Part shown: positions 34,569 to 47,105 of the stretch, one piece after another
How positions within the stretch are numbered: position 1 is the stretch's first letter
Layout of the letters: the number at the start of each line of letters is the position of its first letter
From: Spirometra erinaceieuropaei
Taxonomy: Eukaryota > Platyhelminthes > Cestoda > Diphyllobothriidea > Diphyllobothriidae
DNA length: 64,000 bases
Assembly: GCA_902702965.1 (NCBI GenBank)
Contig: CACRXP010000037.1
Location: forward strand, 1,070,572-1,134,571
Reading direction: 5' to 3'
Notes under the pieces: model-generated
Seen by the model: only the letters and a program-made list of their open reading frames with translations
Database searches by the model: none
Told to the model about the DNA's origin: nothing
Position numbers and translations under genes: made by a program

Positions 34569-35264
34569 TTTCCAACATTACTTCCCCTCTATCTACATAT
34601 GTACATGGTTACGCAATCTGTCACCCTGTTTCCTGAACTACGTCTTTAGGCCTTTCAATGGGAAATATAAAATCTCTTTTCTATATATCTTTTGGACTTG
34701 TTTACCATTATTTCGTCGGTCGTATTTGACGTACACGACAAATGTTAACTACTAAACCGACTATTGTATGTTTCTTCTGGGAACATCTGAGACTCTGTTG
34801 ACGTCTATTTTTCCGGCATCCCTGCTCATTGTTTGCACCGCCTCTTTTTAAGAAGAACTTCTATGTGCCATCTAAGCTTGATGATTGATGCATGTAGTGT
34901 ATGAGTGCATTGTTTCTGGGAAGGAAGGTGGAGGAGAAGGCCAAAACTCTGTGAGCTGCCGGATCACCCGATCGGTCCCACATTTACATGGTTATGGTCG
35001 ATGACTGTAATAACATCGGTCACTCTCCTCTCACTTTATTCCCTTCCTTACATGATCGACTACTGTGGCGTGCTGTGCAGTCGTATTTATTATTTAAGAT
35101 TATTCGCTGTTACTTAAACTCGTTTACCTAGACAACTTCCTTCCACTCTCACCATGCCCACCGTCATATCATATCAACATTCCATCTTTTTATTCACCTA
35201 TCACGTTTTGTCCCTCTAAGCCGTCTTCCGTTTGAACAGTTTATCTTTCTACAGTAGGTGAGTT

Positions 35265-35277
35265 AACTCAGGAAATG
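35265..35277. repeat. Left target-site duplication of PLE D
   Basis: AACTCAGGAAATG occurs here and again at 36774-36786. Joined at the repeat, the two sides reproduce the R1 terminus (…CTAACTCATGAAAT…CAACAGAAAT in the intact copy). Confidence 0.8.
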
Positions 35278-35285
35278 AAGGCAAG

Positions 35286-36738
35286 CATGTACAGCAGAAT
35301 TTATTGGGGCCAATAAATTTCGTGACGGCTTTTCAACTGCAGCCCGTCCCTGCATAACATAGGTAACGAATGAAAGCGCACAGCAGTATGAATTTGTACA
35401 GAACGGCAGTGCATAAGAGCAAGGTCAAGGTTCAAGGCAATGAATAATCAGATAAGACGTCCACATAAGCATTATATAGGAAGGAGGGCGACGAAATGTT
35501 AACAGCAAATCACAGTCAAGGATAACTTGAGGCGTGAGATTACCAGGGCAATTGCAGACTGATCACATGATCTAACTGCTTGCACAGGTCTGGTTTCTCC
35601 CTCCGCATGAAAGCTGCTTCCAAAAAACGCAAGGTTTCAGTTGTATGCGCTCGGTCAAGTACCTGAAAAGATGCTTTAGGGTCGACAACATGACCGCTAT
35701 CTAACAGGCGTTTCGTTATAGACGAACGGGGGGTTTTGTTTTCCTGTTTAAAAAGCCAATTAGGCAAATGCTCAGCGGCCCTGGTTGCCAGTTGCCTTTG
35801 CGTTCGCCCAATATACCTGCATCCGCAAGTGCATGTGAATTCATACACACAATTTGGGGTGGCGTGCATTGGCAAGACATCCTTTGCCCGGTTAATTGGA
35901 AGGCTTTTTGTGAAACTGATGAAGATAAGCTCTGATGCGTTGTACGTTCTTTCTATACTGAACCTCAAGCGTCGCTAGACTGCGTTTGAGACCTTGTCAC
36001 CCTTAAAAGGTAGACATATTTTAACGGGCTTCTTCGGAACGGACAGTTCCGTCAACTTTGGCCGCAAATGGTTGCTGTACTTCTGAATGAAGCGTGCAGG
36101 ATAACCACGATTAAGTAAGGCTTCTTTAATTCGGTCAGTTTCTGTAACTATGTTCTCCCTGGAGCAAATATTTCACGCTCTTTTAAAAAGAGTATACACT
36201 AGATTACGTTTCCATTGTATTGATGCAAAGCTTTTAAAATGTAAGTATTGCCCTTTCCACGTAATCTTGTGGAAGACGGAACGTCTTATTGAGCCATCAT
36301 CCTTTCTAAACATGAGGACGTCCAGGAAGGGTAACTTGTTAAACTGCTCCATTTCCATCGTAAATTTAATTTTAGGATGCAGATTATTCATCAGGCAAAG
36401 TAGGTCGGAGGCGTCTTCCTTGTTGTCAACAATCGTGAATATATCATCCACGTATCTCCTGTAAAATGTTTAATTTTGATGACACCTTTTCTTCTACATA
36501 ACACATACTAACGTCGGCGAGGGTTGACCTGAGTGGACTGCCCATTGCGACTCCGTCAATTTGTCTGTAAAGTTCCCCATTAAACAGAAATTGAACATCT
36601 TTGGTACACAGTACCAGCAGATCCCGTAGTAGTTTGGGGGAGAGTCGCCTTCATTCGTTACCTATGTTATGCAGAGACGGACTGAAGCTGAAAAGCCGTC
36701 ACGAAATTTATTGGCCCAAATAAATTCTGCTGTACATG
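35286..36738 (-). mobile_element. Penelope-like element D with 89-nt inverted ends
   Basis: Bases 35286-35374 and 36650-36738 are inverted copies of each other (89 nt, few mismatches). The minus-strand body between them runs from mid-RT to the GIY-YIG domain and 3' tail. The right-hand 89 nt is therefore an inverted copy of the 3' end placed upstream of the truncated 5' end, the same head-to-head layout as PLE C. A 13-bp duplication flanks the unit. The ends fold into a three-way junction but lack CUGAUGA, so I do not call a hammerhead. Confidence 0.85.
35540..36600 (-). pseudogene. PLE D reverse transcriptase and GIY-YIG remnants
   Basis: The minus strand reads LYRQIDGVAMGSPLRSTLAD (about 36550), then YRRYVDDIFTIVD (36451-36475) after a stop, then FNKLPFLDVLMFRKDDGSIR, a stop at about 36170, NRGYPARFIQKYSNHLRP, a stop at about 35977, and a GIY-YIG domain CVYEFTCTCGCRYIGRTQRQ with EH and FLEAAFMRRE. 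The domain order is that of PLEs. At least three stops make it defective. Spacing and residues differ from PLE A and B. Confidence 0.85.
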
Positions 36739-36773
36739 ATGGTTTCATTTCATACCCGGGAACAAATGCTTCA

Positions 36774-36786
36774 AACTCAGGAAATG
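36774..36786. repeat. Right target-site duplication of PLE D
   Basis: Identical to 35265-35277. It continues into R1 sequence (CAACCGAAATTCCGAATTGC). Confidence 0.8.
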
Positions 36787-37643
36787 TCAACCGAAATTCC
36801 GAATTGCGTTATTGTTTCGAAAGTATTAATTAATAATGGTTGTTATACTAATCATCATGCATCATAATTCTACAATAATTCCGTTTCCACAGCATGCTGG
36901 CTTTCGAACGAACTTTTTCCCTGCTGCAGGCAAAGCTATACTCTTTAAAATATGACCCCTTAAGTAGCATGCATTTTTATCATTGATTTTTGATACCCTT
37001 TAAACGTAAATTATATATCGTAGAAAACAGCCGTACAAATATTCACTCTTTTACGCACCCGGTAAACAATCGTGTCTTCTTTCAGTTTTATACTTGAGGG
37101 AAGCGTATAATTTGGTTTTCAAAACTCTTTAAATTCTCGAATAATTCTGAACCCGACCTGCTGTTACACTTGTATTCAGAGTTTCCAAACGATAGGGTGT
37201 ATATTTCCGCGAACGGAAAATCATACATTTCTCTACGCTATTAATAGAAGACCACATGGGGTTTAGAAAATTTAGCCGTGGATTGGAGCCATATTGTTAA
37301 CTTTACAAGCCACATTGGTAAATGCAGGACGAATTATATCCCCTTTCGAGCATCAAACTGAAAGAAGACGCAACTGCCCACCGAAAGTGAAAAAGAATAA
37401 TTGTTTTCTGCATGCTTTCCATAAAATGTAGTTGAATTTTATCGTCAACTAAAATCGATTAGAAAAACGCATAATACTTAACTAGTCATTTTACATGCAT
37501 GTAGCCGGAAAGATGGTCGACCGAAAGCCAGCATCCTAAGGTAAGCGAATGATTAGTTTTATAACCATAATTAATTACGCCTTTCGAAACGAAAACGCAT
37601 TTCGGGATTTCGGTTGTCATTTAATGAGTTGGCCCACCCACTT

Positions 37644-40234
37644 TAATATTCAGTTACTGTACCGAGGTGTTTAAGATTTTACCAAATGTGATCACCTCGG
37701 TAAATTCACTCTTGTTTTTGTTTCGATTAAAACTGCCATTTCACTATCTTTCCTTTTTGGTATTTATTCGTTCATCACTACCGGTCGTTAGACCACTGTC
37801 TGCGTGAGCTCTTGCTTGAGCCCATTGAAGCAATGGCATGCGCGCTTCCCACGATACAGATCAGTCCCGAACGCAGGCGACGGGGTAACAGGCGTCCGAT
37901 GGAATGATAGGACGTTAGACTTACCACTCATTAGCTAAATTATTCGGGTTTGAGTCGCAGATGGTACAAAGTAGGATTAGGATATGTGTTGTTGATGACG
38001 GCTAATAAGCCAGGAATTGCCATCTCAGTCATCCCCTCTCTCTGTCTGTAAGTATTCCTTCATAAATCAGCATTGGTCGCTGCGCCCTTGGCCGCAATGG
38101 CTTTAGATCAAGGCTCAGGACGCAAGGTGCTGAGCATCTCTCTGCCCTGGTTGGTGAAAGCGTGTGCCGCCTTATTATGCATGTATGTGGAGAAAAGAGA
38201 TAAAGCAGTCCCCCTGGAGGTCGGCTTGTCCATATGATTTTTCACGCTCTTGCCAGTATGCATCATTTGAAGTGTTCGTGGGAATCGGATGGCCCAAAGA
38301 GGTCTTTCTAACTCACTCCTGATATCCCGATCAGACTTTCTTCTCACTTGAGCTGCACCGAGTTCGCCCTTTCTATTTACACCACTAGAACAGGCGTCAA
38401 CACTTTGTCTAGACATATGAAGGTAACAAATGTGATCACGTACATTGCCTACACCAGTAATCCAGCTTACGTTTAGGCCTTCGCTTAAGTACTTAAGGCA
38501 GTTTGATAAGTTGGTTAACTTCCTAAACTTGCTTGAAATGCACGACGTCTGTTAAGTTTGTGTCAATAATTAGTATTCCGCTATTTAGATTGGCTGACGT
38601 CCACGCCATTTACACCTAAAATTCCTAAGCGTGGCATCCAACCCAACACGCCGATTAATGCAAGGCTTGTCGGAATGCATGAACTCGAAGGAATCTCGGC
38701 CAATCCGGAGTGAGCAGACACCAACAATGAGAGTTTTATTCGTGAGTGGAGTATTCAGTGTATGCACGACTACATGCGACTCGTTATAGATGATTGTGAA
38801 TAAAGATCGTTGTGCTAGTCTGGTCGGCCTGGAACACGCCATGTCTTCAGACATATGGGTGGAGTACTTGGTCAGGGTTTTGAATAAAATATTTCCTAAA
38901 AGGTGGTACTTAGTGGATATAAATACATTTAATTTATAATGCTACTATATGTGCCTGTAACGGCACCTTTGCATAAGGTCGACGAAAAGGAACGGGTAGC
39001 TACTATGCGCCTGCCCAGTTAAAACATATGGGGATCTTAAATACTTTAAAAAAAACCTGGAATTTTGCTAAAGTTGTATAGACCTGTGTGATGCGATGTT
39101 CCAACAAATTGACTTTTAGTCATTTATATTACAGCCCATTATTCGATGGTGTACGGCACCATATGTATTCCTAGAGGCCCATTAAACTGAAGTACTCGTG
39201 CGCAGTGGTATTTAAGATGCACGTAACTGTTTTTATCTTACAAATACCCAATGGTCGATGTTCGGTTATATTTAGAAGTCACCTCCTAGTAATCTCGATT
39301 AGAATGCTTTCGTATTTAAATAAGAGAGTAAAAACGTAGGTGCTTGCGCCAAAAGCAGTGCTGGAGTAATTGTGGTACAATGAAGTTCACTTCTGCAGGG
39401 GAAATTCGTCATTATATGTATATGCATGTAACAGTGTCACAATCCTTTTCTTTTGACACTATGAATGCAGAGAAGATATTTATTCATGTTCTTCTAACTA
39501 GTTGGTGTTATTTCGTTGAGTGGGTAAACCGAGAGCAAAATGCACAAGGTATGGTGGTAACGCATAAGATTATGCGTGTACTTGCTTTTTTGTAGATCTC
39601 CTCAAATTAATATCTTATATATAGCTTCAATTACGGTCTTGAAAGTCGAATTACCACTGATGTTTTGGGAATGACATCACGTTTAGGTGATTATACACAG
39701 CTCGAACATAAACTACAGTCATATGTGGCCAAGACCTGATCAGTTCTTGTAACCTGCCCATAATTTCATGCACACATAATTGAATAACATGATTCATCCC
39801 TTTTAAGGACTTACAAAACACTTGATGTGATGATATTTTTTATTATAAGGGAATATGTCTATGCGTCACGTCGCTGGAATTAGACACTTCTTCTGGCTGG
39901 TGGCGACCAACAAGCTGGAAACGCCATTCCAATTATCATTGCCTTTGTCGGTAACGTCGTTTTACCAATTGATCACTATATTCCCATATCTGACAGGAGT
40001 ATGTTCTATCTACTGCTAGCAATATTTTTCAATTTTATTCACTTTAAGAAGTGAAGGGAGAAGACAAAATGCAACACAGCCGATGAGAGCCAACAGCGAG
40101 TCACTGCCTACCCCCGCGAGTTTGTTAACCGTAGCGTATGCGGACGAAACCAGAAACCAAATCCGACTGGTCTTTAATTTTGGTGAGCGCTTCTGTAATT
40201 GAGAAACATCTCGGAAGCCGTCAGTCGCCAGCTT
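37644..40234. other. No recognisable feature
   Basis: Intergenic AT-rich DNA. Minus-strand frames at 38108-38416 and 38585-38854 could be remnants of an unrecognised element, but I see no motif. Confidence 0.35.
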
Positions 40235-40465
40235 ACTGCACTTTGAGCGGTGGTCGCCCACAAGCCGGAAGCAACCATTAGGCGCCAAGTCATGAAGCCG
40301 AAAGACCCGCTGCTATGGAGTCATTTAGTGGACCTGTTGCAGTTGCGGACAGAGCAACTACATCGGAGATACTGGGGATTTCTCCGGACGCGCATGTCTG
40401 AACGCGCAGTGGCGGTGAGAATGAGAGATACTGGCCCTCAAGTGTCGATTCATTCCATGGATAAT
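40235..40465 (+). pseudogene. PLE GIY-YIG fragment
   Basis: Reads HKPEATIRRQVMKPKDPLL, then (shifted) LQLRTEQLHRRYWG and LRTRMSERAVAVRMRDTGPQ. It follows PLE A residues 268-335. It is frame-broken and lacks both ends. Confidence 0.75.
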
Positions 40466-42849
40466 AAACTTCTTGTTGCATTGGTCACATCCTCTTCTTT
40501 AACACAGCCCTCTAGTTTGGTTGAAAATAACAAATAATTTAATTTACTAGTGCAGATTGGATTAATACGCAGTTTTATTACAAATAAGCATATTGAGCCT
40601 TAAAGTCGGGCGAGTTACTGAAAACACAATTGTTTATAATTCAGTATTGAAGAGAAATGAGTTTAGGGACCTTCCGAAATGAAGCGGACGGAGTGATGGG
40701 ACGGGCGTTAGCTCTGCCCGCTACTAAACCGCTTGACTAATAGGTCGGATATGGAAATATGGACCAGGAACCCAACTCAACATTACAGGCGGTACCGATT
40801 CCATGTCGTGAGTTTAACCCTAACCCCAAATTGATGAAATGTGCGATGGTGCAGAGGGGATAGAATTTGTTGATAGCGTAATCTAATTGAGAAGAGAGCT
40901 TGGCGTTGAACATTGCATGCTGGTTTGAGTTGAATTTTAAATGAGTATACTTAGCTGCCTTTTTTAAATGTTTTTCCATAAATACTACAACATATCTTTT
41001 GATTACGAATGCCCATTTTATCCTCCTAATGTCAAATTCCCGTAATGCATGAGCGAGGATAAATGCCACGCCCGCCAGTTTTTTTTCGGGAAACGGTTTA
41101 AATTAGCAGCTTCATATTTGCATTCTTAGACGCGGGTGCCTCACACCCTTTTGCGTCTGTTCAAATGAAAATCCCGGTATTTGAGCTGACATATGAGTCT
41201 AAGGTCTTGCGTCCATGAGAGATAAAAATCACTGTTCCACACTTTTGACCAGAACTTCTCGTCTTCTGGATTTATTTTTTTGAATCGAAGTGTGAGACTA
41301 TTTGAGAATATTAAAGTAACACAACTATCCTACTTTTACATAAAAAAACGAATCTCCAGTTGACGACCTGTGCCTTTATCATATCTGATAAACCGATCAA
41401 ATGCACTTTTTGGCAGAAAACGTCATGAGAACAACCGTGCGTTGATGTGTTCTTTCAGGAAATAAACATATTCCCGAACGAACCTAATACCTACCCTACC
41501 TCCTTTATTTTTTTCAAAACCTGAAGTGTAAACCGTGTGCTTGCCATCTCGAACATAGTTCACAGCTGCGGAGGTTCATAAAACAGGCATAGTTTATACT
41601 TTTGGCGTATAAACGGACAGTCACTAGAGTGAATTTGGTGACATACACGGCAACACCCTGGAATTAGGTGTCTCAAAAAACCTGTTCTTTTCACGCACTC
41701 GTATTGGCCCACAGTAGGGTTTAAACACAAATAAAAGTCGACTTGAAAGTCCTTCAGACTGTCCGCTATGCACGAACGCTAAACGTATCCATTGGCCTTT
41801 AAAGGCAGAGCAAAACGCCTCCAAGTAAGTTGTAGTCTGTGCCTTATTGTTAGCATATTACCAGTGTAAACGAACTACATTTAGAGGAAATCTTCACTTT
41901 TTCCTGCAAACAAACTGCGGCCTTTGTATTTGCTTCAATTAAATCAAATTTTAATCGAATTAGCAGGTCTGTGGTTATATAAACTTAAAATTAATGCTTT
42001 GCTTATGTCTGTTATTTCGAGAACATTTATGTAGAATTAATCTTAAATGCTAGGCGACTACGACAATTACTGATTTTTCTAAATATTAGTCAGGCTTTCT
42101 CACCTTTTTACTTTGTTTTCCATCAACAGACACGTAGGACAAGCAGATTAACGTAAAATGTGGCGACGTATGTAGTCGCCCTGTGACCATAAAGCCACAT
42201 CTAAACGCAGGAAATAAAACAGATTCCCTTATTTCCTTAAATTGTATAAAAATGTTGAGGCAAATATTCACACCAACCGTCGAAGGATTAACCTACGCAA
42301 CTCGGATACGATATTTTCAAATCAATAACTGAAATGAATAGGAACCTTGCGTGCTTCTTTTTTTGCAAAAGTAGGGTGGTTTTTGAGGTTAAATGTTGGT
42401 TGGAATTGAATAAAACACAAATGTTTACTAATTCCTCTCGAATTTTTTAAAATAATCGTACGTGATGGTCTCACAAACCAAGCAAATGTTCCAAAACTAT
42501 AAGCAAATATAGCGTCATCTGGGTAACATTTTCACCACTTGGCTTGCGCCCGGATATGGGTAATATGATGAACGAAGGACTCTTTTGGGATATTTGGTCA
42601 TGCAAATCTTAGTTTTCCTTAGGAAAATCAGTTTGACTGTCACCGTTACTACAACTACCGGTAAGGATCGAGTGAAGCCCCCCAAGCACCTGTGGCATAC
42701 AAAGAATACATACTATACTTATTTAAGTGGGTTTTTAGTCTGACACGATTATTTCGGTCAAGCGTGAAGCTCTGACCTCGACGAATGTCCAGATGAAAGG
42801 ATAGAAATGGTCATAAGTGTTCACGTTCGTATGGAATAACTTATGATCG
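40466..42849. other. No recognisable feature
   Basis: AT-rich intergenic DNA without exons or repeat families that I can name. Confidence 0.4.
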
Positions 42850-43175
42850 GCCCTTAGTTTTTAAGCAGTGGGAACACACGGGGGCCAGATCAGTGTGCGG
42901 CACGCGCTATTGAGCTGCGCGCTCATAACAAATTCCATACATTGAAAGTGTGACGACATACATAGGTGCAGGCTCGCGGAGCGCCAACCGCTTGTACCTT
43001 CTCCTGCCTTCGGTCCTGACGCAGGGTCTGGGGGTGAAAATGGAGAGACTGCAGTAGGTGCCACGCAGTCTCTAATGAATATTAGACCAATTCACGCACA
43101 AGTCCCTCTCCCTCCAAACAAACTGCTGTTGGGCACGCGGTATACACCGTCGGTAACGACGGTCGAGCTGTCGTG
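42850..43175 (+). repeat. R2 dispersed repeat
   Basis: Central part GACGCAGGGTCTGGGGGTGA, then TTCACGCACAAGTC and GGGCACGCGGTATACACCGT, matching other R2 copies on the plus strand. Confidence 0.65.
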
Positions 43176-44730
43176 AATGGAACATAAAAGATTAAAACTA
43201 ACCAGGCGTCGACACTATTTCGAGACTGTTTTCAGTCGTTTCCGTCCTAGAATTGAGCCCTACTTTGGCCTTGCATCACGCATTGACAGGCATTTTAAGA
43301 GGTCTGTTTATCAATGTCTGTGTTTATTACCTGCTTGGCTGTGGCTTTCGTGTTTTGGTGAAAAACATCACCTGATCAGCAGTCAATGAAAACAGCTTAA
43401 CCTAAACAGGAAACGGCGTTCTGGAGATATGTGAAAGACAAAAGGAAATGTGCATTTGATTGAGGGCACACGCAAACAAAGCCCCGTTTCTGTGTCTGAA
43501 ACTGTTTTAAAATGGAGATTCGGGGAATTTATTTCAGTAAATTTGCGTCACGTGGGGCGGCGCTCACTTGACTGCGCGAAGCAATGGGTTCATTCGATTT
43601 TTCTTTGACGCTACCATCTTCAACACCATAAACGTGAAGTTTATTTCTCGTCCCGAAATCAACGTACATCAGCTATGTCATGTTCATGATATCCTGAATA
43701 CTTTAGAATGCACCAGACTGCGTGTTAACCTCTAACTCTAGCGATAAGAAGTTGATTGGGATGAAAACCTAACGCATAGTTAGAGCCTTGCGTATTCTGA
43801 ATTGAGATTAAAATGTGGTTGGCCGATAACGCTGAGTGGACGAGACACTTGACACCACTGAATCTGCTTTCCGACAAACTAGGTTGTATTCTTGATGCAT
43901 TTGATTTGCTATAAGAATTTTCTACTTAATGAAAGACCAGCAGTCAGTCAGTTACCGTCAGAACCTGCCGATGGGAAACAGTGAAACAACCATTGGCGAC
44001 TTGATACTTCAATTACATTTTACTGATACATACATTTTAGTTCGTTTGCTTAAGAAACGAAAAGAGGGGATTTAATTTGTTTCGCGTACAGTAAGTTGAT
44101 GCCCGTTGGCTAATGCAAGGCCTATAGGTGATTACATTTTATTTAGTGAATCGTGGTTTTGACTTTACAACGCATGACTATATTTTTCTTACTGTATTAT
44201 GAGTTTAAAATATCTCTAGTTTACGGGAAACCCATTGGCCTGGAAAGGCAGGTCTGGGCCGTCACTGAGATTGGCTATAACATAAATGTTTCGGTGGGTT
44301 CTGTGAAACTGTTTTACGACTGCGATGAGAAATTCCATTTAAACATTACCAATTCAAGTTTGCCTTCCGCAAAACTAAAGGCGTTTCCGATGCCTTCACT
44401 AAGGATGGCAAACTTATTAACACAAACATAAAACACATTCTTCGAGTTGAACCATATCTGCGCAAAATTCTATTAACGTGCGTCTTTAAAATGACATTTG
44501 GTATCCAGTTCCTCGTAGAGAAGTAAGGAAATTTTCCGCGCGTTACCACTAGAACACGTGTCCGTATCGCTTTGAATTAGAAATCGCTGTGTTATTACAG
44601 AGTAAGCATTTGGTAGGGATTAGTTATTGAAAATAAAACCTCTAGATGCACCAACATAACGTAAAAGACAATAGTGGATTTAGAACGTCCTACTTGTTCA
44701 CCGAAGGTATGACCTAATGCATAATTTCTA
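43176..44730. other. Region upstream of gene B
   Basis: No exon recognised. A 92-codon frame at 44153-44431 has a hydrophobic start but no family motif and no splice context that I trust. Promoter elements cannot be read from sequence alone here. Confidence 0.35.
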
Positions 44731-44739
44731 TTCTTATAG
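44731..44739 (+). promoter_or_regulatory. Splice acceptor 5 bases before gene B start codon
   Basis: The pyrimidine-rich TTCTATTCTTATAG ends at 44739 and the ATG is at 44745. Either a 5'UTR intron ends here or a spliced leader is trans-spliced, which is common in flatworms. The leader itself is not in the window. Confidence 0.55.
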
Positions 44740-44744
44740 GACGC

Positions 44745-44958
44745 ATGGATCCGCGCAAGCTGGGGAAGATCAAAGGCCTTTTACTGGTGTTCATACTTCT
44801 TCCACTATCTCACGGCAGCGCAACAAATGAAGACAAAAATCAGACGTCTGAATCTGACAGAAGCGGTTTGAAAAGAAGTTCTCGAGCTGCTGTGCCCATC
44901 CAAGCTATCCGATGGCCTGGTGGCGTCGTACCCTACATAATCGACAGGCAGTTATTCA
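44745..44958 (+). CDS. Gene B exon 1: signal peptide, short propeptide and mature N-terminus of astacin
   Basis: MDPRKLGKIK is followed by a hydrophobic core GLLLVFILLPLSHGSA (signal peptide, about residues 11-26). An acidic stretch with one NQT glycosylation site comes next, then a basic site LKRSSR (residues 42-47) and the mature start AAVPIQAIRWPGGVVPYIID, the hallmark 'WP.G.vPY.id' of astacins. The propeptide is only about 20 residues and lacks the FxGD aspartate switch that normally keeps astacins latent. The exon ends after one base of a codon before donor GTAAGC, in phase with exon 2. This is the first exon of the second paralogue and the model for the missing first exon of gene A. Confidence 0.9.
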
Positions 44959-45835
44959 GTAAGCCTTAACGGTCGTCATTTCAATTTTCGTGAAAGCGTC
45001 TGTCAGCAATAATGCACATGTGAAAATGCATGTGAAAATGAATGCGTAAGTGGTCTGTTTATTTTTGCGCACGACCAGACCATTTTAACTGCCGGAATGT
45101 TTATATGATAATTTTGGAGAAGGTGTGCGACGTTTAGTGCAATTTCGTCTTACCTTCTTTAAGACAGAAATGTGGAATATGCGCAAATTTTTCGAATATA
45201 TCTACTTGAAATATGCAATTAACTCAAAATTCACTTCCCGATGTTCTTACAATTTTCACTTAACTAGCATACGTTAGTAAATGTAGAATGGACGTACGGT
45301 GTTTTACTTATAATTAATACAGCCCATATCTTTCATAACTTTTATAATTGCTGTGTGTGCTGCAATAGCTAAGCACAAACAATTGGGCACTCATCTTTGG
45401 GCAATTTTACGACGGTTGTAAACGGACCGAAATAATCGGTAGTAAGTTTCCGGCAAACAAATATCTGCGCATGCCTCTGCAGCAGCTGCGTATTTCGTGA
45501 ATCGTTCGGCAAAATTGTTAAAAGATATCTTTTGGTAAGGAAATATTGCCTAAGTGGAGTTTGCCTAATGACTAATATGCGGCATAATTCAAAGGTATTT
45601 TAGTCAGATTAGGACGCGGAATTCTGAGTGCGTTTCCTTCTGGTTTCCCGTAAGGACCGCACTTGATGGAAATGACTACTTAATTAGCATAATTTGATTC
45701 TTTTACTCTTGGCGTCCTCATTAGGCCAAGCATATATTATAGAAAAATGCACAAACTATCTATTTTTAATTTATTTGGCAGTTGGGTAATATGCGGTTTG
45801 GAAGCCACACCAGATGGACACAATACTGTCGAAAA

Positions 45836-45935
45836 TGGGGCTAAGGGTTAGGGTACGGGGCTATGGGTTATGGCTAGGGGCTATGCTTCAGGATTAGGGG
45901 TCAGAGGGTGAGAGGTTAGGGTTAGGGGCTAGTGC
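45836..45935 (+). repeat. Degenerate TTAGGG-like array
   Basis: Irregular units such as GGGGCTAAGGGTTAGGG and GAGAGGTTAGGGTTAGGGGC. They resemble an old interstitial telomere-type tract. Confidence 0.6.
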
Positions 45936-46139
45936 AACTGTTTCTAAACCAATCAAAGTAAAACCGTGCATTCTCAATAGCTATTTCTTTGCGTACAATT
46001 AATTGACCTCGTCGCCTGTGCGTTCCCCGGTCCCACCTGTATCATCCCCTATTACCACCGGTCCCGCATTAGAGCTGACAGGGGTTTGTTTACTACAGGT
46101 GGGGATACAAAACCACGCTCGACCGACAGTTGTTTGCGT

Positions 46140-46335
46140 CTCGTCCAGATATTGTAACCGACCACGGTTAATTTTGATCTTTCGGAGATACTTTTTAATT
46201 TCCAAGTAATTTCAACCCCGCCTGCCGTTAGACTTGTGTTCAGGGGTTCCAAACTCTTAGATATAACTTTCCACGCAAAACACTTATGATATATAAGATT
46301 CATTAAATTATGCAATGTGTATGAAGTAAATTGCA
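46140..46335. repeat. Fragment of MITE family R1
   Basis: Shares AATTTCAACCCCGCCTGCCG and the following TTAGACTTGTGTTCAGGGGT with R1 copies. It lies at the same place as the gene A fragment at 1690-2215. Confidence 0.55.
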
Positions 46336-46984
46336 TTCTTCATAGTAGGCACTAATAAACGAACAAAAAGCATGCTATTTTTATTAGCCATTTTGTGAGC
46401 TCATACTAATACTTATTATAAAATATTGTAACTAAAAGTTACCGTTCCTTCCCGCACAAAATTCTGGGGAAAACGTCCTTTAGTACTACATAAGTACACT
46501 GGAGGGTAGTTTTAGATGTGATTCCCGTAAAATATTTCGGAATTATTGTTTGACGAATATATCATAGTATGAGGTTATATGCAAATAGATACAGATTTAG
46601 AAATTGTGACCAAAATTTCATTTCAGTGCTTCTTTATTTCAAAGTAATCAAAATTAGCAATATGTTATTTACAATAATATAACATGAGTGAGATTTCTGC
46701 AAATCCTTCCAAAAGTAGCTGATTTTGTAAAGGCACAACAATGGCAATTTTATATGTCCACAACTTTGACGAATATCTTTTTTAGGATCTTAGTAAATCA
46801 CTAGAAAGACCTGACAGGAGACAATCGGACAATTGATTCTAGATAGGACTCCATGGTTGGCAATATAAAACGCTCTCTTTTAAATGATCTTTTCGTACGA
46901 AAAGCAACATAACGAGACGAAACCGATAAATTGCAGACTTTTGTTTTAATTTAAAGATAGTTTTGGTGCGATGTCTGTTTTCAG

Positions 46985-47105
46985 CAAAAAGTGAACTCGA
47001 CGATCTCATGGAAGCTATAAAAACGTGGAATGATGAAACATGTATGCAGTTTCGACCGTACAGAAATGGGGATAAGAACTGGATCAGGATCACGGATGGA
47101 GAAGG
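46985..47105 (+). CDS. Gene B exon 2: astacin catalytic domain, N-terminal part
   Basis: Acceptor GTTTTCAG, then AKSELDDLMEAIKTWNDETC and KNWIRITDGEG, then donor GTGGGT. It is 121 nt with the same phases as gene A exon 2 and aligns without gaps. It supplies the first helix and the cysteine that pairs with the domain's last cysteine. Differences from gene A are scattered substitutions, as expected for a functional duplicate. Confidence 0.92.

Larger units (their letters stand above)
35252..37643. mobile_element. Palindromic MITE R1, split by PLE D
   Basis: The left end TA-CAGTAGGTGAGTTAACTC (35250 onward) and the inverted right end near 37620-37643 are R1 termini. Without the PLE the element would be about 0.9 kb, close to the intact copy at 9646. 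The split lies just inside the left terminus. Confidence 0.8.
44959..46984. other. Gene B intron 1
   Basis: Contains a degenerate TTAGGG-like block (about 45836-45935) and an R1 fragment (46140-46335). The last several hundred bases resemble 2220-2589 ahead of gene A exon 2. No exon seen. Confidence 0.6.

Noticed and set aside
44153..44431. Possible secreted protein exon upstream of gene B
   Set aside because: No family motif and no convincing splice or start context.
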